From Actinomycetes bacterium (GTDB taxonomy: Bacteria > Actinomycetota > Acidimicrobiia > Acidimicrobiales > Ilumatobacteraceae): a stretch of 64,000 nt of DNA. The notes beneath the pieces were generated by a model that had not been told where the DNA came from, did not search any database, and was given only the letters and a program-made list of their open reading frames with translations. Positions 28,144 to 36,306 of the stretch are shown here, piece by piece (position 1 is the stretch's first letter; every line of letters starts with the position of its first letter). A program made the translations under genes and the position numbers. The DNA lies in contig JANXUF010000053.1 in NCBI GenBank assembly GCA_025356335.1, forward strand, positions 62,001 to 126,000, in the 5' to 3' direction.

Positions 28144-29616
28144 ATGCACAAGACCCGAGCACGTCGCGTCAGCGTGGTGGTCGTCGGATTGTCGATGTTC
28201 GCCGCAGCCTGCGGCTCATCGAAAACGACGAGCAGCACGGCCACGACAGCCACAACAGCAGGAACCGCCACCACGGCAGCCGGCACAGCCACCACAGCTG
28301 CATCGACTGGAACCACGGCCGGATCAGCTGCCGGAACGACCACGGCCGGAACAGCCGCTGGTTCGACGACAGCTGGCAAGCCAGGACAGAAGGGTGCCCT
28401 CGAAGGGATGAAGGGCACGACGCCCCTCGTCAAGTTGTCGGACGACTTCAAGAAGCGTGTCCTCGACAACTGGACCAAAGAAGGCAACGCCACCTTTGCC
28501 GACTTCAACTACACCGCTGAGACCTACGACGCGGTCACGATCATCGCCCTGGCTGTCGAACAGGCCAAGGACGATGGCATTGCCTACACCAAGCTGATCA
28601 ACGGCATCACCGGCGGCAACGGCGGCAAGGGCACAGCCTGCGCCGACTTCAAGTCATGTGACGCACTCATCAAGGCAGGCACACAACCCCATTACACGGG
28701 TGCTGGTGGCGACTACCAGTTCTCCGGTAACGGCGAGCCCACCAAGGCGAGCTACGGCGTCCTGCAGTTCGGAGCCGACGACAAGATCGACGACTCCAAG
28801 ACGACGTTCGTCACGGCGACAGCTCCGGCAGACCCGGCGCTCGCAGCTCAGACGCCCGTCGACGGCACCCGCAAGGGCGACGGCGAGCTGAAGATTGCGA
28901 CACTGTTGCCCCAGACCGGTTCACTGGCGTTCCTCGGGCCGCCCGAATTCGCCGGTTTCGACCTGGCCATCGCCGACATCAATGCTGCAGGCGGAGTGCT
29001 CGGCAAGCCGGTCGCCACGGTCAAGGGTGACTCTGGCGATGCGACCACCGACACGGCTTCGAAGACGGTTGACAGCGAGCTGTCACAGAACGTCGATGCC
29101 ATCATCGGTGCCGCTTCATCGGGTGTCAGCCTGTCGGTCATCGACAAGATCAGCGCCGCCGGCGTCGTGATGTTCTCGCCGGCCAACACTTCCAAGAAGC
29201 TGTCGACGTACGCAGATCACGGCCTGTACTTCCGTACGGCGCCGTCCGACATCCTCCAGGGTGCTGTGCTCGCACAGGTCATCCAGGGTGACGGCAACGC
29301 AACCGTTGGCATCATCGCCCGTAACGACGCCTATGGCTCTGGCCTCTCGGACGATCTCCAGAAGGACCTCGTTGCCGCTGGCGTCAAGGTCGTTCTGCTG
29401 AAGCTGTACGACGAGAAGGCGACCTCCTTCGATGCTGAAGTCGACGCCCTCAAGGCTGCGAACCCGGATGCCATCGCCGTCATCGGCTTCGACGAATCGT
29501 CGAAGATCCTGGCCTCGATGGTTGAAAAGGGAATCGGCCCGAAGGTCAAGAAGGTGTACGGCTGCGATGGCAACATCGGAACCGCCCTCGGCGCAGCGTT
29601 CGACGCCGGGAAGTGA
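28144..29616 (+). CDS. Branched-chain amino-acid type ABC substrate-binding lipoprotein, circularly permuted
   Basis: A 490-residue exported lipoprotein (lipobox Cys23) with a Thr/Ala linker to about residue 83. Residues 84-228 then read as the normal C-terminal part of a Peripla_BP_6/LivK fold: GALEGMKGTTP, FNYTAETYDAVTIIALA, two Cys near 166 and 172, and the closing motif YTGAGGDYQFSGNGEPTKAS followed by YGVLQFG. Only after a second short linker does the normal N-terminal part appear, from GDGELKIATLLPQTGSLAFL (about 245) through NDAYGSG and AVIGFDESSKIL to VYGCDGNIGTALGAAFDAGK, where the protein stops. The stop thus falls just where GALEGMKG would usually follow. The order of the two blocks is swapped. 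An RBS (GGGGGAG) precedes the ATG. It converges on the livFGMH genes. Confidence 0.85.
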   Translation: MHKTRARRVSVVVVGLSMFAAACGSSKTTSSTATTATTAGTATTAAGTATTAASTGTTAGSAAGTTTAGTAAGSTTAGKPGQKGALEGMKGTTPLVKLSDDFKKRVLDNWTKEGNATFADFNYTAETYDAVTIIALAVEQAKDDGIAYTKLINGITGGNGGKGTACADFKSCDALIKAGTQPHYTGAGGDYQFSGNGEPTKASYGVLQFGADDKIDDSKTTFVTATAPADPALAAQTPVDGTRKGDGELKIATLLPQTGSLAFLGPPEFAGFDLAIADINAAGGVLGKPVATVKGDSGDATTDTASKTVDSELSQNVDAIIGAASSGVSLSVIDKISAAGVVMFSPANTSKKLSTYADHGLYFRTAPSDILQGAVLAQVIQGDGNATVGIIARNDAYGSGLSDDLQKDLVAAGVKVVLLKLYDEKATSFDAEVDALKAANPDAIAVIGFDESSKILASMVEKGIGPKVKKVYGCDGNIGTALGAAFDAGK

Positions 29617-29673
29617 ACTGAGCATCACGCTCAAGGAGTAGGAACAACGCAGCCACACGGCTGACGACGAAAA

Positions 29674-29709
29674 GAGAGAGGCCCGGGCTTTCGAGCCCGG
29701 GCCTCTCTC
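29674..29709. terminator. Strong bidirectional hairpin terminator
   Basis: Two 16-base arms, GAGAGAGGCCCGGGCT and its complement, pair perfectly around a TTCG tetraloop, followed by CGTT on the plus strand and preceded by AAA. It separates the convergent binding-protein gene and livF. Confidence 0.85.
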
Positions 29710-29805
29710 GTTACGGCAGAGGCATGACGCGCCGCGGAGTGTTCGACGTCGGGACGGCTACCCCGAAACGCTCCCCGAACGGAGGACCGACGTGCCGTCG
29801 AGTGT

Positions 29806-30594
29806 TTAGTGACCGCCGGTGGACTTGGCCAACGTGCCGAGGTACAGGGCGATGACGTTCGGGTCTGCGAGCAGCCCGCGGCCGGTGCCGGTGTAGGCGT
29901 TGGTGCCGTGATCGAGGACGTAACCCCTGTGGACGACCTGCAGGCAGCGCCTGGCGTTCTGTTCGACCATCAGAATCGCCACGCCGCTCTGGTTCACCTT
30001 GCGGCACTGCACGAAGCACTGGTCCTGCAGTGCTGGGGACAGACCTGCGGACGGTTCGTCGAGGAGCAGCACGCTCGGGTCGAGCATCAACGCCCTGCCC
30101 ATCGCCACCATCTGACGCTCCCCACCCGACAACGCACCGGCCCTGAAGTCGATGCGCTCTCCGAGGCGCGGAAACAGGTCGACGACGTAGCTGAGACGGT
30201 CTTTGAACCGCGACGGCTTGAGGTAGCAACCCATCTCGAGGTTCTCCTGCACAGTCAGGCTCGGAAAGACGTTCTTCGTCTGCGGGACGAACCCGACGCC
30301 GCGCTCGACGAGTTCGTGTGCCTTCTTGCCGGTGATGACCTCGTTCTCGAGCTTGACCTCGCCGGAACGGATCGACACCATCCCGAGTACTGCTTTCAGC
30401 AGTGTCGACTTGCCGGCGCCGTTCGGGCCGATGATTCCGACGAACTCGCCGGGGGCCACGGTGAGGTTGCAACCGTTGAGAATGTTGACGCCGGAGACAT
30501 AGCCGGCATGGACATCGGTGACATCGATGACGTTCTTGACCGTGCCGGCCCCGCTGGCCGTGCCGGCGTCTTTGATCGTGGTGTCACCGCTCAT
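29806..30594 (-). CDS. livF: Branched-chain amino-acid type ABC transporter ATPase LivF
   Basis: The second ATPase of a LivFGHMK-type importer, 262 residues. Walker A is GPNGAGKSTLL, followed by FVPQTKNVFPSLTVQENLEMG, signature LSGGERQMVAMGRAL, Walker B SVLLLDEPSAGLSP and the H-loop replacement in ILMVEQNARR, all typical of LivF. The first 20 residues are a short Thr/Gly/Ala stretch. ATG 30594 has a GAGG ribosome site upstream. It is the last gene of livHMGF. Confidence 0.92.
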   Translation of the reverse strand: MSGDTTIKDAGTASGAGTVKNVIDVTDVHAGYVSGVNILNGCNLTVAPGEFVGIIGPNGAGKSTLLKAVLGMVSIRSGEVKLENEVITGKKAHELVERGVGFVPQTKNVFPSLTVQENLEMGCYLKPSRFKDRLSYVVDLFPRLGERIDFRAGALSGGERQMVAMGRALMLDPSVLLLDEPSAGLSPALQDQCFVQCRKVNQSGVAILMVEQNARRCLQVVHRGYVLDHGTNAYTGTGRGLLADPNVIALYLGTLAKSTGGH

Positions 30595-30604
30595 GATGCT
30601 GACC

Positions 30605-31726
30605 TCATTCCTCTTCGCCGAGGTCGGCACCCTGATGGGTACCGAGATAGGCATCGATGACCTGCTGGTTCTGACCCAACGTTTCCGGCGGTCCCTCGGC
30701 AATGATCCGACCCTCCGCCATCACGACGACCCAGTCGCTGATCTCCATGACCATGTCCATATCGTGTTCGACGAAGAGTACCGTCCGGCCTTCGTTTCGA
30801 AGCAGTTTGATGTGTTCCAGCAGGCTCTGTTTCAGAGCCGGGTTGACGCCGGCCATCGGCTCGTCGAGCATCACCATGCGCGGCTCGACCATCAACGACC
30901 TGGCCATCTCCAGCAGTTTTCGCTGGCCTCCGGACAGCGAACCGGCGAATTCGTCGCGAACATGGTCGAGCTTGAACCGCTGCAGCAGTTCGTCGGCGCG
31001 GATCGTGTTCTCGTCCTCCTGTTTGCGCCATGGGAACTGCAACAGGCCCTGCAACAGTTTCTCGCCCTTTTGATGGTTGGCGCCGAGGCGCATGTTCTCG
31101 ATGACCGTCATGCGCGACAGCGCTTTGGTCAACTGGAATGTGCGAACCATGCCCATCTGCGCGACCTTGTGCGGGGCGATGCCGAGCAACGGCGTGCCGT
31201 CGAACGTCCAACTGCCCTCGTTCGGCTGGTCGAAACCGGTGAGCAGGTTGAAGAACGTCGTCTTGCCGGCGCCGTTCGGGCCGATCAGCGCAGTGATCGC
31301 GTTCCGCTGGATCTCGAGCCGATCGACGTCGACGGCGACGAGACCGCCGAATTGTCTCCGAATTCCCTCGGCGACAACGATCGGATCAGGCTTCGACGAC
31401 CCGGGCTCGGCGACGACATCGTCGAACACGCCCTCTGACGACGCCGTCGTCGCCCGCGGGATCGACACGGTCGACTGCACGTTGTGCATCGCCTCTTCGA
31501 CCTCGATCGCTTCCTCGGCAGCCGGACCGGCGACGACCGATTCGAGATCAGCCTGTTCCGGTTCGATCGCCTCGAGGTCTGCCAACTCGGCCTCTGCAGC
31601 GTCGATACTGGCCTGCTCGGCCGCATGGGTTTGCTCGCTCAGCGGAGCGGCTGCGTCGATCGGTTGGACCTCCGGTATGTGCGCCGACGGCTCGGCACCG
31701 TCGTTGCTCACGGCGTCATCGGACAT
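30605..31726 (-). CDS. livG: Branched-chain amino-acid type ABC transporter ATPase LivG with acidic N-terminal extension
   Basis: The ATPase domain starts near residue 114 (PDPIVVAEGIRRQFGGLVAV) with Walker A GPNGAGKTTFFNLLTG at 149, signature LSGGQRKLLEMARSL, Walker B MVMLDEPMAGVNP and the C-terminal VVVMAEGRIIAEG. Residues 1-113 are an added, strongly acidic, Ala/Glu-rich segment with no hydrophobic core (AEAELADLEAIEPEQADLES); it is probably disordered or a short coiled coil. Typical LivG is about 255 residues, this one 373. ATG 31726 overlaps the end of livM by 11 bp; an earlier in-frame start would lengthen the tail further. Confidence 0.9.
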   Translation of the reverse strand: MSDDAVSNDGAEPSAHIPEVQPIDAAAPLSEQTHAAEQASIDAAEAELADLEAIEPEQADLESVVAGPAAEEAIEVEEAMHNVQSTVSIPRATTASSEGVFDDVVAEPGSSKPDPIVVAEGIRRQFGGLVAVDVDRLEIQRNAITALIGPNGAGKTTFFNLLTGFDQPNEGSWTFDGTPLLGIAPHKVAQMGMVRTFQLTKALSRMTVIENMRLGANHQKGEKLLQGLLQFPWRKQEDENTIRADELLQRFKLDHVRDEFAGSLSGGQRKLLEMARSLMVEPRMVMLDEPMAGVNPALKQSLLEHIKLLRNEGRTVLFVEHDMDMVMEISDWVVVMAEGRIIAEGPPETLGQNQQVIDAYLGTHQGADLGEEE

Positions 31727-32723
31727 CGAAGGCCTGCTCTTTCTTGTCGCCGAAAATGCCTTGCGGTCGGAAGGCGACCAGAATGGCGAGGACGACACCG
31801 GCGAAGATGTACTTGACCTGGGCGTAGTTGTTGTCGGTGATCAGCCATTTCGGCAGCACCGGCTTCTTTCCCGCTGACGTCTTCGTCGCTTCTCGGAGAA
31901 ATGAGTCGACCCACGTGAACAGGAAGAGGAACATCATCGCCCCGATGATCGGACCCTTGACCTTGGCGACACCCCCGAGAATGATCATCGTGTAGGCGAA
32001 GAACGTCAGCGTGGTGGCGAAGTCGCCAGGCTGCGCCGATTGTTTGTCGAGGACCAGCCACATCCCGCCGATCGCCCCGACGACTCCGCCGAGGACCAGG
32101 CTCTGCATCTTGAACGCAAACACGTTCTTGCCAAGACTGCGTACGGCGTCCTCGTCCTCGCGGATGCCCTTGAGTACTCGGCCCCATGGGCTGCGGATCA
32201 GCAGATACAACGCCGTGGCGATGATCCCCAGCAGGATCCAGCCGGACACGAGCAGCCACAGTCGGTAGCCGTCGATCTTCTGTGCCCAGATCTTCACGCC
32301 GTTGGTGGAGAACGGTGACGCATTTTCCATCCACCGCGTGAACCCCTGCAGGCCGTCGTTGCCACCGGTCAGCCATTTGAAGTGGTCACCGTTGACGAAG
32401 ATGCGGATGATCTCGGCAATGGCGATGGTCACGATCGCCAGGTAGTCCGAACGCAACCGCAACGTCAACAGACCGACGCCGACGGCGAGGAGGACCGCAC
32501 CGACGAGGATCACCAGCATTGCTGCGAACGGATTCCAGTGGTATTGACTGACGGGGATGGCGATCCCATAGGCCCCGACAGCGGCGAAGCCGGCCTGGCC
32601 GAAGTTGAGGAGACCGGTGTTGCCGAAATGCACGTTCAGACCGGAGGCGATCAGCATGTACGCCACAGCGTTGGCGCTGACTGCGGCATACAGTCCGTTC
32701 GAGAAAATGAGTGCCCAGTTCAT
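31716..32723 (-). CDS. livM: Branched-chain amino-acid type ABC transporter permease LivM
   Basis: A 335-residue inner-membrane permease with about nine helices. It has the Liv permease hallmarks LNVHFGNTGLLNFGQAGFAA near the start and GRVLKGIREDEDAVRSLGKN, the cytoplasmic coupling segment that contacts the ATPases. There is an extra soluble stretch (residues ~115-145, GDHFKWLTGGNDGLQG to IWAQKIDGY). The ATG overlaps livH by 4 bp (ATGA). It partners LivH. Confidence 0.92.
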   Translation of the reverse strand: MNWALIFSNGLYAAVSANAVAYMLIASGLNVHFGNTGLLNFGQAGFAAVGAYGIAIPVSQYHWNPFAAMLVILVGAVLLAVGVGLLTLRLRSDYLAIVTIAIAEIIRIFVNGDHFKWLTGGNDGLQGFTRWMENASPFSTNGVKIWAQKIDGYRLWLLVSGWILLGIIATALYLLIRSPWGRVLKGIREDEDAVRSLGKNVFAFKMQSLVLGGVVGAIGGMWLVLDKQSAQPGDFATTLTFFAYTMIILGGVAKVKGPIIGAMMFLFLFTWVDSFLREATKTSAGKKPVLPKWLITDNNYAQVKYIFAGVVLAILVAFRPQGIFGDKKEQAFDVR

Positions 32724-34060
32724 CCGAGGCGTTCCTTTCGTCCGAGAATGCCCTGCGGGCGAATGATCAAGGTGATGATCAGCGCACCGAGTGCGGCGGC
32801 GTTCTTGTATTCGAGGAACGATGGGAACACCCAGGTCCACAGTTCCGTGGCCATGCCGACGATGACTGCCCCGACGAGTGCCCCGAACGGATTGCCGAGT
32901 CCGCCGACCGTGATGGCTGCGAAGAGCAGCAGCAACAGGTTGAATCCGGTGTCCCACTGCAGTCCGTGGGCTGCGCCGAACATGACACCGCCGAGACCTG
33001 CGAGGCCGCCACCGAGCGCCCACACCATCAAGATGATCTTGTTGGTGTTGATGCCGGTCGCCGATGCCAGGTCAGGGTTGTCGCTGACCGCTCTGATCGC
33101 TTTGCCCTGACGGGTACGCAGCAGGAAGTAGCAGACTGCGAGGATCACGGCGACGGACAGGACGATGACGATGACGTCACGTTCGTTGATCCCGATCGGG
33201 CCGATCGACCACTCCGGCTGGGCGTGATACTGGCGGTAGTACACCGCCCGGTTGAACTTGCTGTTCAACATGAAGACATAGACATATCGAACAGCGATGG
33301 CGATTCCGATCGACATGATCATCATCGACGTCAGGCTGATCCCGCGTTTTCGCAGAGGTCGCCAGACCCCGCGTTCGAGCCCCATCCCTGCCAACGCCGA
33401 CGCAGCAATACCGAAGGGAGCCGCCAGCAGCAGATGCAACTTCGGCCCCTCCTGATTCAGCAACCAGGTGACGATTGCTCCGAGCGTGACGATCTCTCCG
33501 TGGGCGAAGTTCGAGAGGCCCGTCGTGCCGTAGATCAGCGAGAGCCCGATGCAGCAGATCGCCAGCACGGCGCTGGACTTGACCCCGTTGACGAGGGTCT
33601 GCAGCAGTAGCTTGAAGCGCCCTGTGGTGAGTCGGTCGTCCTTGCCGAGGAAGTAGTTGTACGACTTGTTGGCACCGATGCCGGCTCCGACGGTGAAGTC
33701 GACGACGGCCTTCTCGGTCTGGCCGCTTGCCAGCACCACACCCTTCGGCAACGTTGCGACGTCGAGATCGAGGTTGAACTTCGTCTGCGTCGGAACTTTG
33801 AGGACGACCTCGCCGGCGGCGTCTGTCGCGCCGGAGGTGATCGCCGCGCCGGTGTCGTCCGACACCTTGATCGTCACTCCTGGCACAGCGACCTTGGTGG
33901 CGACTCCCTTGGCGTCCTTCGTCTGGTTGAAGACGTTGACCGTGATCGTGCCACCGGTGTCCTGCGCGTTTGCAGCGCTGGAAGCAGACAGGGCGACCCC
34001 CACGATTGCCATCAAGCCCAGCCAGATGCGAACGATCAAGCGAATGTGAGTTCGGTTCAC
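32720..34060 (-). CDS. livH: LivH-type permease fused to an N-terminal secreted Ig-like domain
   Basis: The permease part (from about residue 150) is ordinary LivH: GLSLIYGTTGLSNFAHGEIVTLGA, GLERGVWRPLRKR, and RTRQGKAIRAVSDNPDLASA, the ATPase-coupling loop. Before it come a signal peptide (residues 1-32, ending SSAANA) and a beta-rich domain, residues about 36-122, of the carboxypeptidase-regulatory/Ig-like kind (AVPGVTIKVSDDTGAAITSG then TDAAGEVVLKVP). This would place a folded domain on the outer side, next to where the binding protein docks. Usual LivH is near 300 residues; this is 446. GTG 34060 has GGGGAG six bases upstream; TTG 34063 is an alternative. Confidence 0.87.
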   Translation of the reverse strand: MNRTHIRLIVRIWLGLMAIVGVALSASSAANAQDTGGTITVNVFNQTKDAKGVATKVAVPGVTIKVSDDTGAAITSGATDAAGEVVLKVPTQTKFNLDLDVATLPKGVVLASGQTEKAVVDFTVGAGIGANKSYNYFLGKDDRLTTGRFKLLLQTLVNGVKSSAVLAICCIGLSLIYGTTGLSNFAHGEIVTLGAIVTWLLNQEGPKLHLLLAAPFGIAASALAGMGLERGVWRPLRKRGISLTSMMIMSIGIAIAVRYVYVFMLNSKFNRAVYYRQYHAQPEWSIGPIGINERDVIVIVLSVAVILAVCYFLLRTRQGKAIRAVSDNPDLASATGINTNKIILMVWALGGGLAGLGGVMFGAAHGLQWDTGFNLLLLLFAAITVGGLGNPFGALVGAVIVGMATELWTWVFPSFLEYKNAAALGALIITLIIRPQGILGRKERLG

Positions 34061-34109
34061 CAATCACTCCCCTTCGTGGCTCACCGGTGCGAGCCATGAG
34101 AATCGGGCG

Positions 34110-34115
34110 AGTATA
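34110..34115 (-). promoter_or_regulatory. Candidate -10 box TATACT for livHMGF
   Basis: TATACT on the minus strand lies 49 nt before the livH GTG. A TTGCAA sequence is 20 bp further up, longer than ideal. The rest of the 234-bp divergent spacer shows only a small GCGCCG hairpin. Confidence 0.4.
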
Positions 34116-34294
34116 GAACGCCCTCGACGCGCGGTTTGCAAATCGCAGATGAACGCACGATGTCCAGCGGGAGCGGCGCCGAAGCGGCGCGACACCGCAA
34201 CACAAACGCCATTGATTGATCCCCTGCTATCAGCTATCGTCGACGTTCAAGCGGCGGAGTTCCGTTGGGCTGTCTCGCGCTCCTGGAGGCCCGA

Positions 34295-34471
34295 ATGAAG
34301 AACGTGTCCATCGGTAAAATCATCCTGTACCTGATCATTGCCTTCGTCGTCGTGTCGATCTGGAAGGATCCACAGGGTTCTGCAGACGCCGCCGGCATCT
34401 TCCTCAGCTCGGTCGGCAGGTTCTTCCATACGCTCGGCAGCAAGACGTCGACATTCGTCAAGAACATCTGA
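34295..34471 (+). CDS. Small single-helix membrane protein
   Basis: A 58-residue protein with one clear membrane helix (IGKIILYLIIAFVVVSIW, residues 5-22) and a short polar tail with an amphipathic C-terminus. The ATG at 34295 has a strong GGAGG site 5-6 bases upstream, which fixes this start over one 10 codons earlier. An AGGAGG ribosome site for the next gene overlaps its stop, so the two genes are tightly linked. No family is recognised. Confidence 0.75.
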   Translation: MKNVSIGKIILYLIIAFVVVSIWKDPQGSADAAGIFLSSVGRFFHTLGSKTSTFVKNI

Positions 34472-34484
34472 GGAGGTTCACGGG

Positions 34485-35282
34485 ATGCCCAATCCGCATC
34501 ACTCTGCTTCCAAGATATTCGCCAAGCCGGAGGACATCCTCGCTTCGTACCTGCTCGAGGACGAGTTGGTGCTCTACGACGATGCGCCGTCGCTCTACGC
34601 CTTCCTCATCAACCAACTGCCACTCCTCGTCTTCATCGGCATCGGTGCGATCGCCTCGGTGGTGTGGGCGGTCGAGGACAACCACCCTGTCGTCACCGGG
34701 CTGATTCTCATCGCTCTCGGCATGCTCTTGACCTACCTGCTCCTCCAGCGGGCCACGCAGCTGTATACACGGTACGTGCTGACCAACTTTCGCGTGATGC
34801 GCATGAGCGGCGTACTCAGGCGCTCGAACGCCTGGATCCCGTGGGTCAAAGTCACCGACGTTCGATACGAAGCGTCGTTCATGGGTCGCTTGCTCGGTTT
34901 CGCCACCCTCTCGATCGACTCGGCGAACGAGTTGTCGGGCCTCAAGGAGTTGAAGAACCTGCGCGATCCTGCCCGTTGCGAACTGGCGATGGTCGAGGCA
35001 GTACGTGCGAAGCAGAGTGGCAAGCAGATCGGTCCCGCAGGCCCTGCTCTCGCGGCGTCGAATCCAACGTCACCACTGGTGGAGCCGCTGCCCCGGGGCA
35101 CGATCACCGAGTTGTCCGATCGCCTCGCCGAGCTGCTCTCGGCAGGTCCGGTGACCGTGACGATCAGCTATCCAGCGGCGGAGCACACATCGCCGACAGA
35201 TCGTCACGCCGTCATCGTGCTCGACGAAACAGGCGCTGTCGGCGATGACGGTGACGATTTCGACGCCACGAGGTTCGACTGA
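34485..35282 (+). CDS. Membrane-anchored bacterial PH-domain protein
   Basis: A 265-residue protein with two membrane helices (about 44-64 and 70-88) followed by a bacterial PH-like domain (bPH2 type): YTRYVLTNFRVMRMSGVLRRSNAWIPWVKV and a beta-rich core with GFATLSIDSANE. This layout is common for uncharacterised membrane-associated proteins. A low-complexity C-terminal tail ends in acidic residues. AGGAGG lies nine bases before the ATG. Its last 79 bp overlap the 3' end of ctaA on the other strand. Confidence 0.82.
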   Translation: MPNPHHSASKIFAKPEDILASYLLEDELVLYDDAPSLYAFLINQLPLLVFIGIGAIASVVWAVEDNHPVVTGLILIALGMLLTYLLLQRATQLYTRYVLTNFRVMRMSGVLRRSNAWIPWVKVTDVRYEASFMGRLLGFATLSIDSANELSGLKELKNLRDPARCELAMVEAVRAKQSGKQIGPAGPALAASNPTSPLVEPLPRGTITELSDRLAELLSAGPVTVTISYPAAEHTSPTDRHAVIVLDETGAVGDDGDDFDATRFD

Positions 35283-36154
35283 CGGGTCGTCAGTGCGAGG
35301 TTGACCGCTGCCAGCCACAGACCCGTTGCCAGGGTCACATGGACCGCAACGAGGAACACGGGAATCCCGCTGAAGTACTGCGTGTACCCGATCAGGCCCT
35401 GCAGCAGGGCGAGACCGATCCACGCACCGAGCGCCTGCTCGATGATTGCGCGCGTCGCCGTGTTGCGGACGCGCCACAGCAGCGCCAAGGCGACGGCGAT
35501 GGTGATCAGCACGACACCGCTGTGCAGCCTGGCGACGTCGCTGATGTGCAGACCGAAACGGCGAACAGGCTTGCCGTCGACACTGCCGCTATGCGGACCG
35601 GTCCCCGTCACGATCGTTCCGGTGATGATCGCCAGCGCACTGCCGGTCGTCACCAGCCACGTCAACTGCCGCGTCCTCACGTCGGCGACCGCCGAGCCGG
35701 GTACGTCGTCAGGCTCTCCGGCACGGTGATACAGCACCATCGCCGCTGCCACGATCACCATTGACAGTAGGAAGTGCTGTTGGACAGCGACAGGGTTGAG
35801 TTTCGTCTTGACGACGACGCCACCGACGACGGCCTGGCCGAAAACCCCGACGACGAGCGAGACGGAGAGCCACGTCAGGTCACGCCGTCGTGGAGCCCGT
35901 ACGAGTGCTCCGAGCACAGCGATCGCGACAGCGACGACGACGAGCCCGGTGAACAGGCGGTTGATCTGCTCGATCGCCGAATGAGCCGTGCCGACATCGA
36001 CGAAGTGCTGCTCGTTGCACGTCGGCCAGTCGCTACAGCCGAGTCCCGATCCGGTCAGGCGCACCAGTGCACCAGTGACGACGATGATGCACAGCAGCAC
36101 CAGCGCAACGAGGGTGACCCTTCGGTAGGCAACGGGCGTGAGCGAGCGTTTCAT
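35204..36154 (-). CDS. ctaA: Heme A synthase (CtaA/COX15)
   Basis: Oxidises the C8 methyl of heme O to make heme A for cytochrome aa3 oxidase. The 316-residue protein has eight membrane helices and the conserved VTGALVRLTGSGLGCSDWP segment with a Cys, a heme-ligand region AIEQINRLFTG, QQHFLLSMVIVA, ARLHSGVVL and AVHVTLATGLW. The first His of the E-x-x-H-R ligand motif is Asn (EQINR), a change I recall as normal in actinobacterial CtaA. ATG 36154 is preferred over longer starts. The gene ends inside the opposing PH-protein gene. Confidence 0.88.
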   Translation of the reverse strand: MKRSLTPVAYRRVTLVALVLLCIIVVTGALVRLTGSGLGCSDWPTCNEQHFVDVGTAHSAIEQINRLFTGLVVVAVAIAVLGALVRAPRRRDLTWLSVSLVVGVFGQAVVGGVVVKTKLNPVAVQQHFLLSMVIVAAAMVLYHRAGEPDDVPGSAVADVRTRQLTWLVTTGSALAIITGTIVTGTGPHSGSVDGKPVRRFGLHISDVARLHSGVVLITIAVALALLWRVRNTATRAIIEQALGAWIGLALLQGLIGYTQYFSGIPVFLVAVHVTLATGLWLAAVNLALTTRQSNLVASKSSPSSPTAPVSSSTMTA

Positions 36155-36306
36155 GGAACGAGGCAATGCTATTTCGCTCGCTCGTCGAAGGAGCGTCGAT
36201 GCGCCGACAATCACAGAGAACCCCTTCGGCACGACGACGGCGAGTAGGGTTTGGCGCTGCTGTCGACCAACGAACGCATACGAGTCAGCACCTGTTAAGG
36301 AATCTC

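Noticed and set aside
28144..29616. Frameshifted or fused pair of ordinary binding-protein fragments
   Set aside because: One uninterrupted frame with one signal peptide, no duplicated block and complementary coverage of the fold favour permutation over two broken copies.
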